A stretch of 45,235 nucleotides of DNA from Acidimicrobiia bacterium (lineage in GTDB: Bacteria > Actinomycetota > Acidimicrobiia > Spongiisociales > ZC4RG35): contig JAAXHN010000035.1 of the NCBI GenBank assembly GCA_012270885.1, forward strand, positions 1 to 45,235, in the 5' to 3' direction. Position 1 is the first letter of the stretch, and each line of letters begins with the position of its first letter. Of this stretch, positions 16,695 to 25,997 are shown one piece after another. A program made the translations under genes and the position numbers. The notes under the pieces are model-generated. The model had not been told where the DNA came from. It saw only the letters and a program-made list of their open reading frames with translations, and ran no database searches.

Positions 16695-18101
16695 CTAATC
16701 GAACTCCTCGTCGAACTCTTCGGGGACCAGCAGGAATTCGGGGTAAGACTCGATACCCAGTTCGCCGGCGTCCTGGCCGAGTCTTTCGATGTCGGGTGCC
16801 ACCCGCAGACCCATCCACCTGTCGAGTAGGTTCCAGATCACCCAGGAGACCACGAAGACGAACATTCCAATGGTCACTATCCCGAGTAACTGGACGCCGA
16901 AGGGAGCGCCGCCGGTGATGCCGACCACCAGGGTCCCCCAGATGCCTGACATCAAGTGGGCAGGGATGGCACCCACCACGTCGTCGATCTTGCGGTTCTC
17001 CAGGAATCTGATCCCGGCAACCACGATCAAACCGCCCACCGCGCCGATGAGAATCGACCAGTAGTGGTCCACCAGGTCCGGCCCGGCGGTTATGGCCACC
17101 AGTCCGGCGATGGCACCGTTCAAACCCGCGAACAGATCGACCCTTCCCAGCAGGGGCCGTGATACGAACAGGGCCATCACCACTCCCGCAGCCGCCGCCA
17201 GGTTGGTGTTGACCAGAACATTGCTCATCGCCACCGCGTCCAGCGCGCTTCCGAGCGCCAACTGGGAACCACCGTTGAACCCGAACCAACCCAGCCACAG
17301 TATGAAAACTCCCAGCGTCACCATCAGGACGTTGGAAGGCGGCGTGGGCTTGACCGTGCCGTCCTTTCTGAACTTTCCAAGACGGGGGCCGATCACCAGC
17401 ACACCCGCCAAGGCCGCCCACCCGCCCGTGCCGTGGACGATGGTCGATCCGGCGAAATCACTGAAACCCATCTCGCTGAGCCATCCCCCGCCCCAGGTCC
17501 AGGCGCCGACGATCGGATAGAGCACCCCGGTGAGGATCAGCACGAACACGAAGAAAGTCCACATCTTCACCCGCTCAGCGATGGCGCCCGAGACGATCGA
17601 GGCGGCGGTGGCCACGAACACCATCTGGAAGAACCAGTCCGACATGACCGCGTATCCGTTACTCACCACGTCGGCCAAAGCATCCCCGGCGCCATCGAGA
17701 AGGGCGATCTCGCTTGCCGAAGACGAGTAGAACAACTGGAAGGACCCTATGACGCTCCCGACATCTACATACATGAGGTTGTAGCCGATGACGTAATATG
17801 CCAGACCGGCGATCGAATAGATTCCGATGTTCTTCAGACAGATCATGGAAGAGTTCTTGCTGCGCACCGCCCCCGCCTCGAGCATGGTGAACCCCGCGGC
17901 CATCCACATGACCAGCCCTCCCCAGATCAGGAAGGCGAAAGTGTTGAAGACGAACTGCGATTCGGCCGACACCATCTCCTGCGCCTCGGCCAATCCGGGC
18001 CGGAGCAGAATGAGCCCCAATACGAGAAGGGCCACAGCGCCCAAGACAACGTGCACCCTTCGCCTTTCGGGTCTCAACGATTTACTGTGAACGACGGTCA
18101 T
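16695..18101 (-). CDS. amt: Ammonium transporter (Amt family)
   Basis: A 468-residue Amt/MEP/Rh channel for ammonium uptake with a signal-like first hydrophobic segment and about eleven transmembrane helices. The twin-histidine pore pair is present: His223 in STIVHGTGGW and His382 in AIPAHLMSGIWG. Phe and Trp residues of the outer site fit the family (GAVRSKNSSMICLKN, VMSDWFFQM). The tail is acidic (LLVPEEFDEEFD) and long. No glnK is adjacent, which is unusual since amt and glnK are often linked. Its nearest nitrogen partner in the window is glnA, about 9 kb away. Confidence 0.93.
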   Translation of the reverse strand: MTVVHSKSLRPERRRVHVVLGAVALLVLGLILLRPGLAEAQEMVSAESQFVFNTFAFLIWGGLVMWMAAGFTMLEAGAVRSKNSSMICLKNIGIYSIAGLAYYVIGYNLMYVDVGSVIGSFQLFYSSSASEIALLDGAGDALADVVSNGYAVMSDWFFQMVFVATAASIVSGAIAERVKMWTFFVFVLILTGVLYPIVGAWTWGGGWLSEMGFSDFAGSTIVHGTGGWAALAGVLVIGPRLGKFRKDGTVKPTPPSNVLMVTLGVFILWLGWFGFNGGSQLALGSALDAVAMSNVLVNTNLAAAAGVVMALFVSRPLLGRVDLFAGLNGAIAGLVAITAGPDLVDHYWSILIGAVGGLIVVAGIRFLENRKIDDVVGAIPAHLMSGIWGTLVVGITGGAPFGVQLLGIVTIGMFVFVVSWVIWNLLDRWMGLRVAPDIERLGQDAGELGIESYPEFLLVPEEFDEEFD

Positions 18102-18303
18102 TTAGACGCTCCCCTATGGTCGCAGGTTTCGGTTCCGGGTTGGCGCGGGCCCTATTTAGGCAAGGATCCTTGGCAGTTTAGATTAACACATCCGATGGGT
18201 TCGAGCCTGGTAAAGACCGGGGTGGCGGCACGCGGGGATGATCGGCAGCGCCTCCTACTCCCTGGATGTGTTTTGAAACTCCGGCCCGGTTAGCATTCTG
18301 CCG

Positions 18304-19176
18304 ATGGGTCGAATAGGCAACTCGATATCGCTGGCCAAGGCATCCCTCAGGGTCCTCAAGGCCGATAAGGAACTTCTGATGCTCCCGGTCCTTTCCGGCA
18401 TCGCCACCCTGGTGGTGGCCGCCACCTTCTTGGTGCCCCTGCTGACCCGAGCCGATTGGGAGGTATCGGGCCAAGGCTATGTCTCTTTGTTCTTCCTCTA
18501 CCTGGCGCTTGCCTACATCACCATCTTCTTCAACACGGCGTTGATCAGCGCCGCCCACGAGCGTCTAACCGGAGGGGACCCTACCCTGGGAAGCGCCCTG
18601 CGCGGCGCCGCCCGGAGAGCGGGTCGGATCCTTCCCTGGGCGTTCATCTCGGCGGTGGTCTCCATAGTGCTGCGAGCGATCGAGGAACGAGCCGGCTTCG
18701 TGGGCAGGATAGTGGTGTCCCTGGTGGGGATGGCTTGGGCGGTGGTGACGTTCCTGGTGCTTCCGATAATCGTGGTGGAGGGAATCGGGGCAGGGGCGGC
18801 CATCAAACGCTCCGCCGAGCTTTTCAGGCGCACCTGGGGCGAGAACCTCAGCGCCCATTTCGGCTTGGGCATGGTCGGCTTTCTCCTAGTGCTTCCCGCG
18901 GTGGCGGTGGGAGCCCTGGGACTGAGCCTGGGGGGAGGAGCTTCTTTTCTGCTGGTCGGCGCCGCCGTGGCGTGGGTGATGGTGACCGCGGTGGTGATGG
19001 CCGCCCTTTCCGGGATCTATCAAACCGCTCTCTATCACTTTGCGGTGGGCGGAGCGACCCCCGGCGGGTTTTTTGAAAGCGAACTCCTGGCAGAGGCCTT
19101 CCGACCACGCAAGGGACGCCGCGGGGACAGAGACGGCGGCGGTTGGTTCGGATCCGCCGGGTTCACCGATCAATGA
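18304..19176 (+). CDS. DUF6159 family membrane protein
   Basis: A 290-residue membrane protein with roughly six transmembrane helices. The start GRIGNSISLAKASLRVLKADKELL is typical of DUF6159, a family of unknown function common in actinobacteria and haloarchaea. Its C-terminus is hydrophilic and glycine-rich. It runs toward the glycosylase gene and overlaps its end by seven bases. No enzyme motif is visible. Confidence 0.75.
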   Translation: MGRIGNSISLAKASLRVLKADKELLMLPVLSGIATLVVAATFLVPLLTRADWEVSGQGYVSLFFLYLALAYITIFFNTALISAAHERLTGGDPTLGSALRGAARRAGRILPWAFISAVVSIVLRAIEERAGFVGRIVVSLVGMAWAVVTFLVLPIIVVEGIGAGAAIKRSAELFRRTWGENLSAHFGLGMVGFLLVLPAVAVGALGLSLGGGASFLLVGAAVAWVMVTAVVMAALSGIYQTALYHFAVGGATPGGFFESELLAEAFRPRKGRRGDRDGGGWFGSAGFTDQ

Positions 19177-19772
19177 GGTCGATTCATTCCTCGGGGTGAG
19201 CGGTAGCCGACACCGGTAGCCAGGAGCCGCCAGGGTCTCCGAACCGCCTTGGTGATGCCCACCCGCGGCGTGGCCGTCCACTTCACCTCGCCCAGGCCGC
19301 TTTTCTCCAGCCACACCTCCTCTCCCCCCGACAGCGAGAGTCCGTCATGGCTTCCGTCGATGCCCAGGGCCTTGGTCAGCTTTCCCGGCCCGTTGCACAG
19401 GTGATCCTCCCGTCCCCGCCGGGCAACCATGGCCTCCACACCCCGTTCCGGTAGCCCACCCCTCAGAAGCACCGCCTCTCCCTGTCCCCTCGGTCCGGTG
19501 ACCACGTTGGCGCACCAGTGAATTCCATAGGACCGGTATACGTAGAGGGTTCCCGCCGATGCGAACATGGAGCGGTTGCGGACCCTGACGCCCCCGAACG
19601 CATGACTCGCCGGATCGTCAGCGCCGCCGTAGACCTCCACTTCGCAGATGAGCGCCGACGTGAGCGCGCCGCCTATCCGGGTGACGATCCGCATCCCCAG
19701 CAGGCGAGCCGCCACCTCAGGCGGCGAACCTGCAAAAGCCCCCGAACCGACCGCTTCGGGCGACGGACTCAA
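19170..19772 (-). CDS. 3-methyladenine DNA glycosylase (MPG/AAG family)
   Basis: A 200-residue member of the AAG/MPG family, which removes alkylated purines in base-excision repair. Typical blocks are EVEVYGGADDPASHAFGG, RNRSMFASAGTLYVYRSYGIH, NVVTGPRGQGEAVLLRGG and the C-terminal NGPGKLTKALGID. The catalytic glutamate lies in CEVEVY. The TTG start overlaps the argF stop (TTGA), so it is coupled to the pheST-argF operon. It overlaps the DUF6159 gene at its 3' end. Confidence 0.92.
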   Translation of the reverse strand: MSPSPEAVGSGAFAGSPPEVAARLLGMRIVTRIGGALTSALICEVEVYGGADDPASHAFGGVRVRNRSMFASAGTLYVYRSYGIHWCANVVTGPRGQGEAVLLRGGLPERGVEAMVARRGREDHLCNGPGKLTKALGIDGSHDGLSLSGGEEVWLEKSGLGEVKWTATPRVGITKAVRRPWRLLATGVGYRSPRGMNRPH

Positions 19773-20659
19773 GTCAGCAGATGAACCAGCAGCGCCCCGA
19801 AGGAGTGGAGGCGATTCTCCGCCTGGTCGAACACCACCGAACGGGGCGACTCCAGAACCTCCGCGGTTACCTCCTCACCCCGATGGGCGGGGAGACAATG
19901 CATGAACACCGCCTCGGAGTCAGCCCGGTCCATCAAAGCCGAATCAACGGTGAACCCGGCGAAAGCCGCGAGGCGCTCGGCGGTCTCCTCCTCTTGTCCC
20001 ATAGAAGTCCACACGTCGGTGTACACGGCGTCGGCACCCTCCACCGCCGCGCCAGGGTCGTCGAAGATGGACACCGGGCCCCATTCCCGCGCCCGGGACA
20101 CCACCCCGGCCTGGGGCCGGTAGCCGGGCGGGCACCCCACCCGCACCTCCATCCCCGCCATGGTCCCGGCCAGTAGCAGAGAATGGCAGACGTTGTTGCC
20201 GTCACCCACGTAGGCGAGGACCGCGCCGGGTAGTGGGCGTCTCTCGGCAATAGCCATCAGGTCGGCCACCGCCTGGCAAGGGTGTTCCCAATCCGACAGC
20301 AGGTTCACCACCGGGGCCTCCATGTGGGCGTCCAGTTCCTCGAGGAGGGAATGCTCGAAGACGCGCATCCCCAGAACATCCAGATAGCCGTCGAGAACCC
20401 GGGCCACGTCGGCGGGTTCTTCCCGGGTTCCCACCCCGGAAGTTTCCTGGTGGATGGGGATGGGATGGGCGCCCAGGAGGGCCGTGGCCGCTGTGGATGA
20501 CACCCAGGTTCGAAGCGACGGCTTCTCGAAGAACAGTCCCACCGTCTTCCCGGCCAGCATCCCCCGGTAACGGTCCGGATCTCGTTTGAGGTCGATGCTC
20601 GACTCCACCAGGCGCTCAAGACCCTCGGGACCCGGATCGGCCACCGACAGAAAGCTCAA
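19769..20659 (-). CDS. argF: Ornithine carbamoyltransferase
   Basis: A 296-residue OTC-type carbamoyltransferase (arginine synthesis: ornithine + carbamoyl phosphate to citrulline). Carbamoyl-phosphate site: FFEKPSLRTW at 43-52 where textbook OTC has K-S-T-R-T-R; here Leu replaces Thr and Trp52 replaces the second Arg. HPCQ is at 126-129, DVWTSMGQE (ornithine side) follows, then MHCLPAHRGEE, with the ornithine-binding Cys, and DQAENRLH. The ATGA overlap with pheT couples the two. In many actinobacteria pheST is followed by the arg cluster (argCJBDF...); here only argF remains. The Arg-to-Trp change may alter affinity, but the other catalytic residues are intact. Confidence 0.88.
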   Translation of the reverse strand: MSFLSVADPGPEGLERLVESSIDLKRDPDRYRGMLAGKTVGLFFEKPSLRTWVSSTAATALLGAHPIPIHQETSGVGTREEPADVARVLDGYLDVLGMRVFEHSLLEELDAHMEAPVVNLLSDWEHPCQAVADLMAIAERRPLPGAVLAYVGDGNNVCHSLLLAGTMAGMEVRVGCPPGYRPQAGVVSRAREWGPVSIFDDPGAAVEGADAVYTDVWTSMGQEEETAERLAAFAGFTVDSALMDRADSEAVFMHCLPAHRGEEVTAEVLESPRSVVFDQAENRLHSFGALLVHLLT

Positions 20660-23061
20660 AGGTCGCCTCGCAACTCCGCTCCCACCGCCCGGGCCGCGTC
20701 GGCCATGGAACGCAAGGCCTTTCCGGTCTCCTCACCCGACAGGGTCCGGTCGGGCGCCCTGAGGGTGTAGTTGATAGCCAGACTCTTCCGGCCGTCGGGG
20801 AGGGGTGGTCCCCGGAACTCGTCGAACACCCGGGCCGACTCCAGCAAGTCGCCGGCCGCCGCCACGGTGGCCGCCAGCAGATCCTCGGCCGCCAACTCTT
20901 CGAGGGCCTCGAACGCCAGGTCGAAGGTGTAGGGAGGAAAAACGCTGGGCGCCCGAAATAGCCAGTGATCCCGATCGGCCACCAGGGGATCGAGTTCCAA
21001 CTCCATGGCGATCACCCTCCCGGCGAGCTCCGCCTTCCTCACCACCGCGGGATGGATCTCTCCCATGATCCCCACCGCTTCTCCATCCAGAATCAGCCGG
21101 GCGGCGCGGGCGGGATGCCAACCCGCCGCCTCGACGGGATCCAACCGCCACTCTCCCAGGTCGAGATGGCGGGACATCGCCCGCCACACCGCCGACACCG
21201 TGTAAAAATCCACCTGCCGCCCGGACAATCCCAAACCGGTTCCGCCCAGACGCCCCGCCGCCAGAATCCCGATGCGCTCGGGCTGGTCCGGAACCTTAGG
21301 CAACACCGGATGAGGACGGTCCAGGAAAACTCTGCCCATCTCGAAGATCGCCACGTCTTCCAGCCCGTGTGAGTGGTTGTAGTTGGCCACCCTCAGCAGG
21401 CCCGGCAGCAGTGTGGTGCGCAGGATCGACTCCTCTTCCCGAAGCGGATTCTTGAGATGGATGCTTCGGGCCCGCTCATCGCGGTCCTCCCATCCCCACA
21501 GGTCGATCTCCGCCGCCCTCATGAAACTGAGGGACACCGACTCCGAGAAGCCCACACCGCAAAGCGCCCGGCGAAGAATACGAATGCGCCGCTGAGCGAC
21601 CGAGCGGCCCCCACCGGGACCGCGGGGCACCCGCTCGGGGAAGTTGTTGTATCCCCACAACCGCGCCAACTCCTCAACGAGGTCGATGGGCCTGGTCAGG
21701 TCGGGTCGGAAAGTGGGGACCTCGATCTTCATCGGATCGTCACCCTTCACTACAAGGTGAAGCCGCGACAGGAGGTCGGTCACCCGGGCGGTGTCGAACC
21801 CCGGGCCCAGGATGCGTTCGGCCTCTCGGAGCCGAAAGTCGATGGTCACCGGAACCATCCGGTCTTCACGGGCGATCACGTCCGTCACCATCCGGAGCGC
21901 CTCGCCTCCGGCCAGGCGGGTAACCAACTGTGCCGCCCGAGCCGCGGCCCGCGCCGGGAGTTGGGGGTCGACGCCCCTTTCGAAACGGGCGGAGGCCTCG
22001 GTCCGCAGACCATGACGCTTGGACATGTGCAGCACCGTGGGAGGGTCCCACGAGGCGGCTTCGATCAGAACCTCGGTGGTGCGACCGGTGACTTCGGAGA
22101 CGCCGCCTCCCATGGTGCCCGCCAAAGCCGACGCCCGCTCCCGGTCGGCGACCACCAAATCCGAAGCCGTCAGTTCCCGGTCCACCCCGTCCAGGGTGGT
22201 GAGCCTCTCCCCCGTCCTGGCCCTTCTCACCACGATCCCCGCCCCGCCCAGTGTTTCCAGATCGAAGGCGTGGATGGGCTGTCCCAACTCCAAGAGGACA
22301 TAGTTGGTGATGTCCACCACATTGGAGATGGGCCGCTGCCCGGAAGCCCGGAGCCGGGTTCTCATCCAGAAAGGAGAGGAAGACACCTCACATCCCCACA
22401 CCTCCCGGCCTACGAACCGGTAGCAACCGCTGGGGTCCTCGATGGTTATGTCGATTCTCGGGGTGGCGTCGACCTTCGGGAAGTCCGGGTCGGGAAGGCG
22501 GTAGCCGACCCGGTAGTAGGCGGACAACTCCCGGGCCACCCCAACATACGACATCACGTCGGGCCGGTTCGGATTGATGCTCAGGTCCAGGACCGCGTCG
22601 GTGAGCGCCTCGAAGCCGGCCAGGTCCTCCCCCGGCGGGGTTTCGGAGTCCAGAACCAGGATGCCCTCCGCATCTTCTCCCAACCCGAGCTCTCTCTCCG
22701 AGCAGATCATCCCGTTGGAGACCACTCCTCGGATAGCCCGCCGGCCGATCTCCATGCCGTCGCTCAGAGTCGAGCCGGGAAGGGCAAGGGCCACCATGGC
22801 CCCGGCATCGAAATTCCAGGCCCCGCACACCACGGTCATCGGCTCCTCCCCGGCCGTCACCCGGCAGATCCTGATGCGATCCGCCCTGGGATGCGGCTCC
22901 ACCTCCACGACCCGGGCGGTCACCACCCGGCGGAACCGCGGGGCAAGACGGTCGATCTCCTCCACCTCATAACCCAGGGACTCCAACACGTTCGCCTGAA
23001 CGACGGGATCCCAGGACGGAAGATCGATGTAATCGGCCAGCCAGTTCAGAGAGACTCTCAT
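20656..23061 (-). CDS. pheT: Phenylalanyl-tRNA synthetase beta subunit
   Basis: An 801-residue PheT, partner of PheS in the alpha2-beta2 enzyme that charges tRNA-Phe. Domains in order: tRNA-binding (OB) domain at about 40-150; B3/B4 editing region at about 205-370 (GREVWGCEV, VVDITNYVLLELGQPIHAFD); B5 at about 400-470 (RMVTDVIAREDRM ... RPDLTRPIDLVEELARLWGY); catalytic-like core; and the C-terminal FDX-ACB anticodon domain from about 705 (FPPYTFDLAFE ... LAINYTLRAPDRTL). The ATG start overlaps the pheS stop (ATGA). Length is normal. Confidence 0.96.
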   Translation of the reverse strand: MRVSLNWLADYIDLPSWDPVVQANVLESLGYEVEEIDRLAPRFRRVVTARVVEVEPHPRADRIRICRVTAGEEPMTVVCGAWNFDAGAMVALALPGSTLSDGMEIGRRAIRGVVSNGMICSERELGLGEDAEGILVLDSETPPGEDLAGFEALTDAVLDLSINPNRPDVMSYVGVARELSAYYRVGYRLPDPDFPKVDATPRIDITIEDPSGCYRFVGREVWGCEVSSSPFWMRTRLRASGQRPISNVVDITNYVLLELGQPIHAFDLETLGGAGIVVRRARTGERLTTLDGVDRELTASDLVVADRERASALAGTMGGGVSEVTGRTTEVLIEAASWDPPTVLHMSKRHGLRTEASARFERGVDPQLPARAAARAAQLVTRLAGGEALRMVTDVIAREDRMVPVTIDFRLREAERILGPGFDTARVTDLLSRLHLVVKGDDPMKIEVPTFRPDLTRPIDLVEELARLWGYNNFPERVPRGPGGGRSVAQRRIRILRRALCGVGFSESVSLSFMRAAEIDLWGWEDRDERARSIHLKNPLREEESILRTTLLPGLLRVANYNHSHGLEDVAIFEMGRVFLDRPHPVLPKVPDQPERIGILAAGRLGGTGLGLSGRQVDFYTVSAVWRAMSRHLDLGEWRLDPVEAAGWHPARAARLILDGEAVGIMGEIHPAVVRKAELAGRVIAMELELDPLVADRDHWLFRAPSVFPPYTFDLAFEALEELAAEDLLAATVAAAGDLLESARVFDEFRGPPLPDGRKSLAINYTLRAPDRTLSGEETGKALRSMADAARAVGAELRGDL

Positions 23062-24095
23062 CGGAACTGGGAAAGAACTCGCAGATCATTGTCGAAGAAG
23101 TGGCGCAGCGGAGAGACGCCATGACGCACCTGGGCGATACGTTCCACCCCCATGCCGAATGCGAAGCCACTTACCCGAGAAGAGTCGTACCCCACCCACT
23201 CGAAGACATTGGGATCCACCATCCCGCAGCCCAGCAGTTCGATCCATCCCACTCCCCCGCAGACCCGGCACTGTCCGCCACCTTCACAGGCAAAACAGGA
23301 GGCATGCATCTGGGCCGACGGTTCGGTGAAGGGGAAGAAGTCGGGCAGCATGCGGATTCGCCGCTCGGATCCGAAGAACTCCCTGGCGAAGTAGGCGAGG
23401 GTGCCCCGCAGGTCGGAAAAGGTCAGGTTCTCGTCGACCGCCAAGCCCTCGATCTGGTGAAAGACCGGCGAATGGGTGGCGTCGGGCGTGTCTGCTCTGA
23501 ATACTTTTCCGGGCACCACCACGTACACGGGCGGATCGTGGCTCTCCATGTAGCGGGCCTGCATGGGCGAGGTGTGAGTGCGGAGCAGGATCTCGTCGGC
23601 CGGGTCACCCCAGTCGAGATAGAGCGTGTCGGACTCCAATCGGCTGGGATGGGTGGGCGGGGTGTTGAGGGCGTCGAAATTGTAGAGCGCCGATTCGGCC
23701 TCCGGTCCCCCCACGACGCGGTAGCCGAGTCCTAAGAAAATGTCGCACACCTCTTCGATGGTAGAGGTGATCAGATGGGTGTATCCCTCCGGATATTCCA
23801 ACGCCGCCAGGGTGACGTCCACCCGGTCGGACGCCAGCATTAGGCGCTCCCTTTCGGTCTCGAGTCGGCGCCTCTGGGTCTCGATCAGCTCGCCGAGGAC
23901 CCGCCGCGCCTCCTGGATCGCCTTCCCGACCGCAGGCCTCTCCTCGGGCGGCAGCCTTCCGATCCCCCTCTGGAACTCGGCCACCACCGAACGCCTGCCC
24001 AGAAGTTCAGCCTCCGCCTCGGATAGTTCATCAAGGGTGGCCGTGCCCTTGACCAGGGTCGGAGCCCTTTCCAACAGAGCGTCGAGACTTTCCAT
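23058..24095 (-). CDS. pheS: Phenylalanyl-tRNA synthetase alpha subunit
   Basis: A 345-residue class II synthetase catalytic subunit. An N-terminal coiled-coil tRNA-binding arm (about 1-90) precedes the catalytic core with motif 2 PGKVFRADTPDATHSPVFHQIEGL (start of motif only), and motif 3 GFAFGMGVERIAQVRHG near the C-terminus. The class-typical cysteine block CFACEGGGQCRVCGGVGWIE is present. It begins 15 bases after the SpoU methylase and overlaps pheT by four bases. Confidence 0.96.
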   Translation of the reverse strand: MESLDALLERAPTLVKGTATLDELSEAEAELLGRRSVVAEFQRGIGRLPPEERPAVGKAIQEARRVLGELIETQRRRLETERERLMLASDRVDVTLAALEYPEGYTHLITSTIEEVCDIFLGLGYRVVGGPEAESALYNFDALNTPPTHPSRLESDTLYLDWGDPADEILLRTHTSPMQARYMESHDPPVYVVVPGKVFRADTPDATHSPVFHQIEGLAVDENLTFSDLRGTLAYFAREFFGSERRIRMLPDFFPFTEPSAQMHASCFACEGGGQCRVCGGVGWIELLGCGMVDPNVFEWVGYDSSRVSGFAFGMGVERIAQVRHGVSPLRHFFDNDLRVLSQFR

Positions 24096-24110
24096 GCCAG
24101 CTATAGCAGT

Positions 24111-24875
24111 TTAGGTTGGGGGACGCCGGTTTCCGGCGCCGGAGCGCAGGTCCGCAAGCCGATGGCAGATGATCGCACCCGCCGCCGCGGCGTTGAGGCT
24201 CTCCGTTCCACCGGACATGGGGACCGAGCACCATAGATCGACCCGGTCGGCGTGCTCGGGAGAAACACCCCGGGACTCCTCGCCTATGATCAACCACCAC
24301 CGCCGACTGTGATCCAGGAGGGAGCCCAGTTCGGTAAGCGGGACTCCTCCCCGGGGAATCGCGGCCACCACCATTGCTTCGGAAGGAGCTTCCTCCACAT
24401 CCCCGACGGCCACCCGGAAATGCCCGCCGGCTCCCGCCCGGAGCACTTTGGGCGCCCAGGGGTCAACCGTCCCAGGGCCCATCGCCACATCCCATCCGAA
24501 GGCCGAGGCGGTGCGGATCAGGGTCCCGGCGTTACCCGGTTCGGAGACCATAAGCCACAGGGTGTCCTTACCGGCGGGTCGGTACCGGGGGATGGAAAGC
24601 ACCGCGATCGGACCCCGAGGTGTCTTGGTGTCCGCGAGCCGGGCCAGAACTTGGCCGCTGACCGCGGTCAGGGGTATCCCGTGCTCCTCACAAAGATTGC
24701 GAGTCACCGCGTCTTCCCCCAAGGCCAGAACCTCCAGAACCTCCTCCTTCGCGTCCAAAGCCTCCGACAGGAGATGAGGACCCTCCAACAGGGTTCTCCC
24801 GGCAAGTTTGCGATGACGTGGCCGGTGCAGCCTGGCCAATTCGGCGATCCGGGGGTTACGCCGGGAGAGGATCAA
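24111..24875 (-). CDS. SpoU/TrmH-family RNA 2'-O-methyltransferase
   Basis: A 254-residue SPOUT methyltransferase, probably acting on 23S rRNA or tRNA ribose. An N-terminal substrate-binding domain (LLEGPHLLSEAL) precedes the SPOUT knot motifs: PGNAGTLIRTASAFG, IIGEESRGVSPE, and VPMSGGTESLNAAAAGAI. TTG start overlaps the rplT stop (TTGA). This methylase commonly sits between rplT and pheS in actinobacteria, which supports a ribosome role. The exact nucleotide is not known. Confidence 0.92.
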   Translation of the reverse strand: MILSRRNPRIAELARLHRPRHRKLAGRTLLEGPHLLSEALDAKEEVLEVLALGEDAVTRNLCEEHGIPLTAVSGQVLARLADTKTPRGPIAVLSIPRYRPAGKDTLWLMVSEPGNAGTLIRTASAFGWDVAMGPGTVDPWAPKVLRAGAGGHFRVAVGDVEEAPSEAMVVAAIPRGGVPLTELGSLLDHSRRWWLIIGEESRGVSPEHADRVDLWCSVPMSGGTESLNAAAAGAIICHRLADLRSGAGNRRPPT

Positions 24876-25222
24876 GCCTCTTGGGCTATCTTCACCAATT
24901 GCGAGAAGGCTTCCGGATCATTGACCGCCATATCGGCCAGCATCTTGCGGTTTATCTCCACGCCCGCCGAGTTGAGACCCGCCACAAACCGCGAGTAGCT
25001 CATCCCGTTCTGACGGGCGGCGGCGTTGATCCGGGTGATCCACAAGCGCCGGAAGTCGCCTTTCCGGGCGCGGCGATGGCTGTAGGAGTCGGCCATGGCA
25101 TGCATGACCTGCTCGTTGGCGGCTCGGAACGTGCGGCTCTTGGCTCCCCGATAGCCCTTGGCCCGGGCCATCACCTTGCGGCGGGCGCGGCGGGCGGAAG
25201 AGGCGTTCTTTGCTCTTACCAT
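24872..25222 (-). CDS. rplT: 50S ribosomal protein L20
   Basis: A 116-residue L20, a 23S rRNA-binding assembly protein. Typical sequence: RRKVMARAKGYRGAKSRTFRAA, HRRARKGDFRRLWITRINAAAR, and SYSRFVAGLNSAGVEINRKML. It follows rpmI by 13 bp. Confidence 0.98.
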   Translation of the reverse strand: MVRAKNASSARRARRKVMARAKGYRGAKSRTFRAANEQVMHAMADSYSHRRARKGDFRRLWITRINAAARQNGMSYSRFVAGLNSAGVEINRKMLADMAVNDPEAFSQLVKIAQEA

Positions 25223-25235
25223 GATCGGCGCCTAC

Positions 25236-25430
25236 CTAGGTCTTGATCATGCGACGAACGATCCGATCGTCGCCCGGCGATAAGCCATCGGTGCCGTCCA
25301 GGCGACGGAACCGGCTCTTGCCCTTGGCGAGCCGGTAGTGCCCCCTGCCGGCCTTGCGTCGCATGAGTTTGCCGGATCCGGTGGTTTTTATTCTTTTGGT
25401 GAGACCGCGATGGCTCTTCTGCTTAGGCAT
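25236..25430 (-). CDS. rpmI: 50S ribosomal protein L35
   Basis: A 64-residue basic L35 with the standard start MPKQKSHRGLTKRIKTTGSG, followed by KLMRRKAGRGH. It sits between infC and rplT in the conserved infC-rpmI-rplT order. The ATG is preceded by a GGAGG-like site. Confidence 0.97.
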   Translation of the reverse strand: MPKQKSHRGLTKRIKTTGSGKLMRRKAGRGHYRLAKGKSRFRRLDGTDGLSPGDDRIVRRMIKT

Positions 25431-25460
25431 GGGTCCTCCTGGATCGGATTAGAGAGATTT

Positions 25461-25997
25461 CTATCTCTTCTGCCTCTGTCTGCCCGAGCCGTGGTTGGCA
25501 GGTGCCAGCATCATGGTCATATTGCGACCCTCCATCTTGGGCGCCTGTTCCATCACCCCCTCCTGGCTAACCGCTTCGGCCAGCCTGGCCAGAAGCCTTT
25601 GGCCGTACTCGGGTCTTTCCCGCTCCCGACCACGAAACCGAACGGTCAACTTCACCTTGTCCCCACCCGAGAGAAAGGAAATAACCTTGCGCGTCTGCAT
25701 ATCGAAATCGTGGTTTTCAATCCGGGGCCGAAGCCGCAACTCCTTGATGACGGTCCGTGACTGACTCTTGCGAGCTGCTCTCTCCTTGATCGAGCGCTCG
25801 TACTTGAATCGTCCGTAGTCCATAAGCCGGCAGACGGGAGGATCGGCCATCGGCGCCACTTCCACCAGGTCCAGATCCAACTGTTCTGCCAGCCACATTG
25901 CCTCCTCGAGTTTCTTGACGCCGATCTGTGCTCCGTCCGGCGCCACCAAACGCACCTCGGCGGCCCTGATTGTGTCATTCACTCGAAGTTCTGCGAT
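25461..25997 (-). CDS. infC: Translation initiation factor IF-3, probable ATC start
   Basis: A 178-residue IF-3 that keeps 30S subunits free and checks start-codon pairing. The N-terminal domain begins ELRVNDTIRAAEVRLVAPDG; the linker is KYERSIKERAARKSQS; the C-terminal domain contains RPRIENHDFDMQTRKV and VRFRGRE. A longer frame exists (to 26093), but it has no supporting ribosome-binding site. AGGAGG at about 26004-26009 (minus strand) lies six bases before an ATC at 25997-25995, exactly where IF-3 should begin, so ATC is the likely start. IF-3 genes in other bacteria use AUU for autoregulation, so the same mechanism fits. Head of the infC-rpmI-rplT-SpoU-pheST-argF-mpg operon. Confidence 0.9.
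   Translation of the reverse strand: MAELRVNDTIRAAEVRLVAPDGAQIGVKKLEEAMWLAEQLDLDLVEVAPMADPPVCRLMDYGRFKYERSIKERAARKSQSRTVIKELRLRPRIENHDFDMQTRKVISFLSGGDKVKLTVRFRGRERERPEYGQRLLARLAEAVSQEGVMEQAPKMEGRNMTMMLAPANHGSGRQRQKR

Noticed and set aside
21373-23124. 583-residue plus-strand frame opposite pheT
   Set aside because: Shadow frame; the minus-strand PheT is unmistakable.
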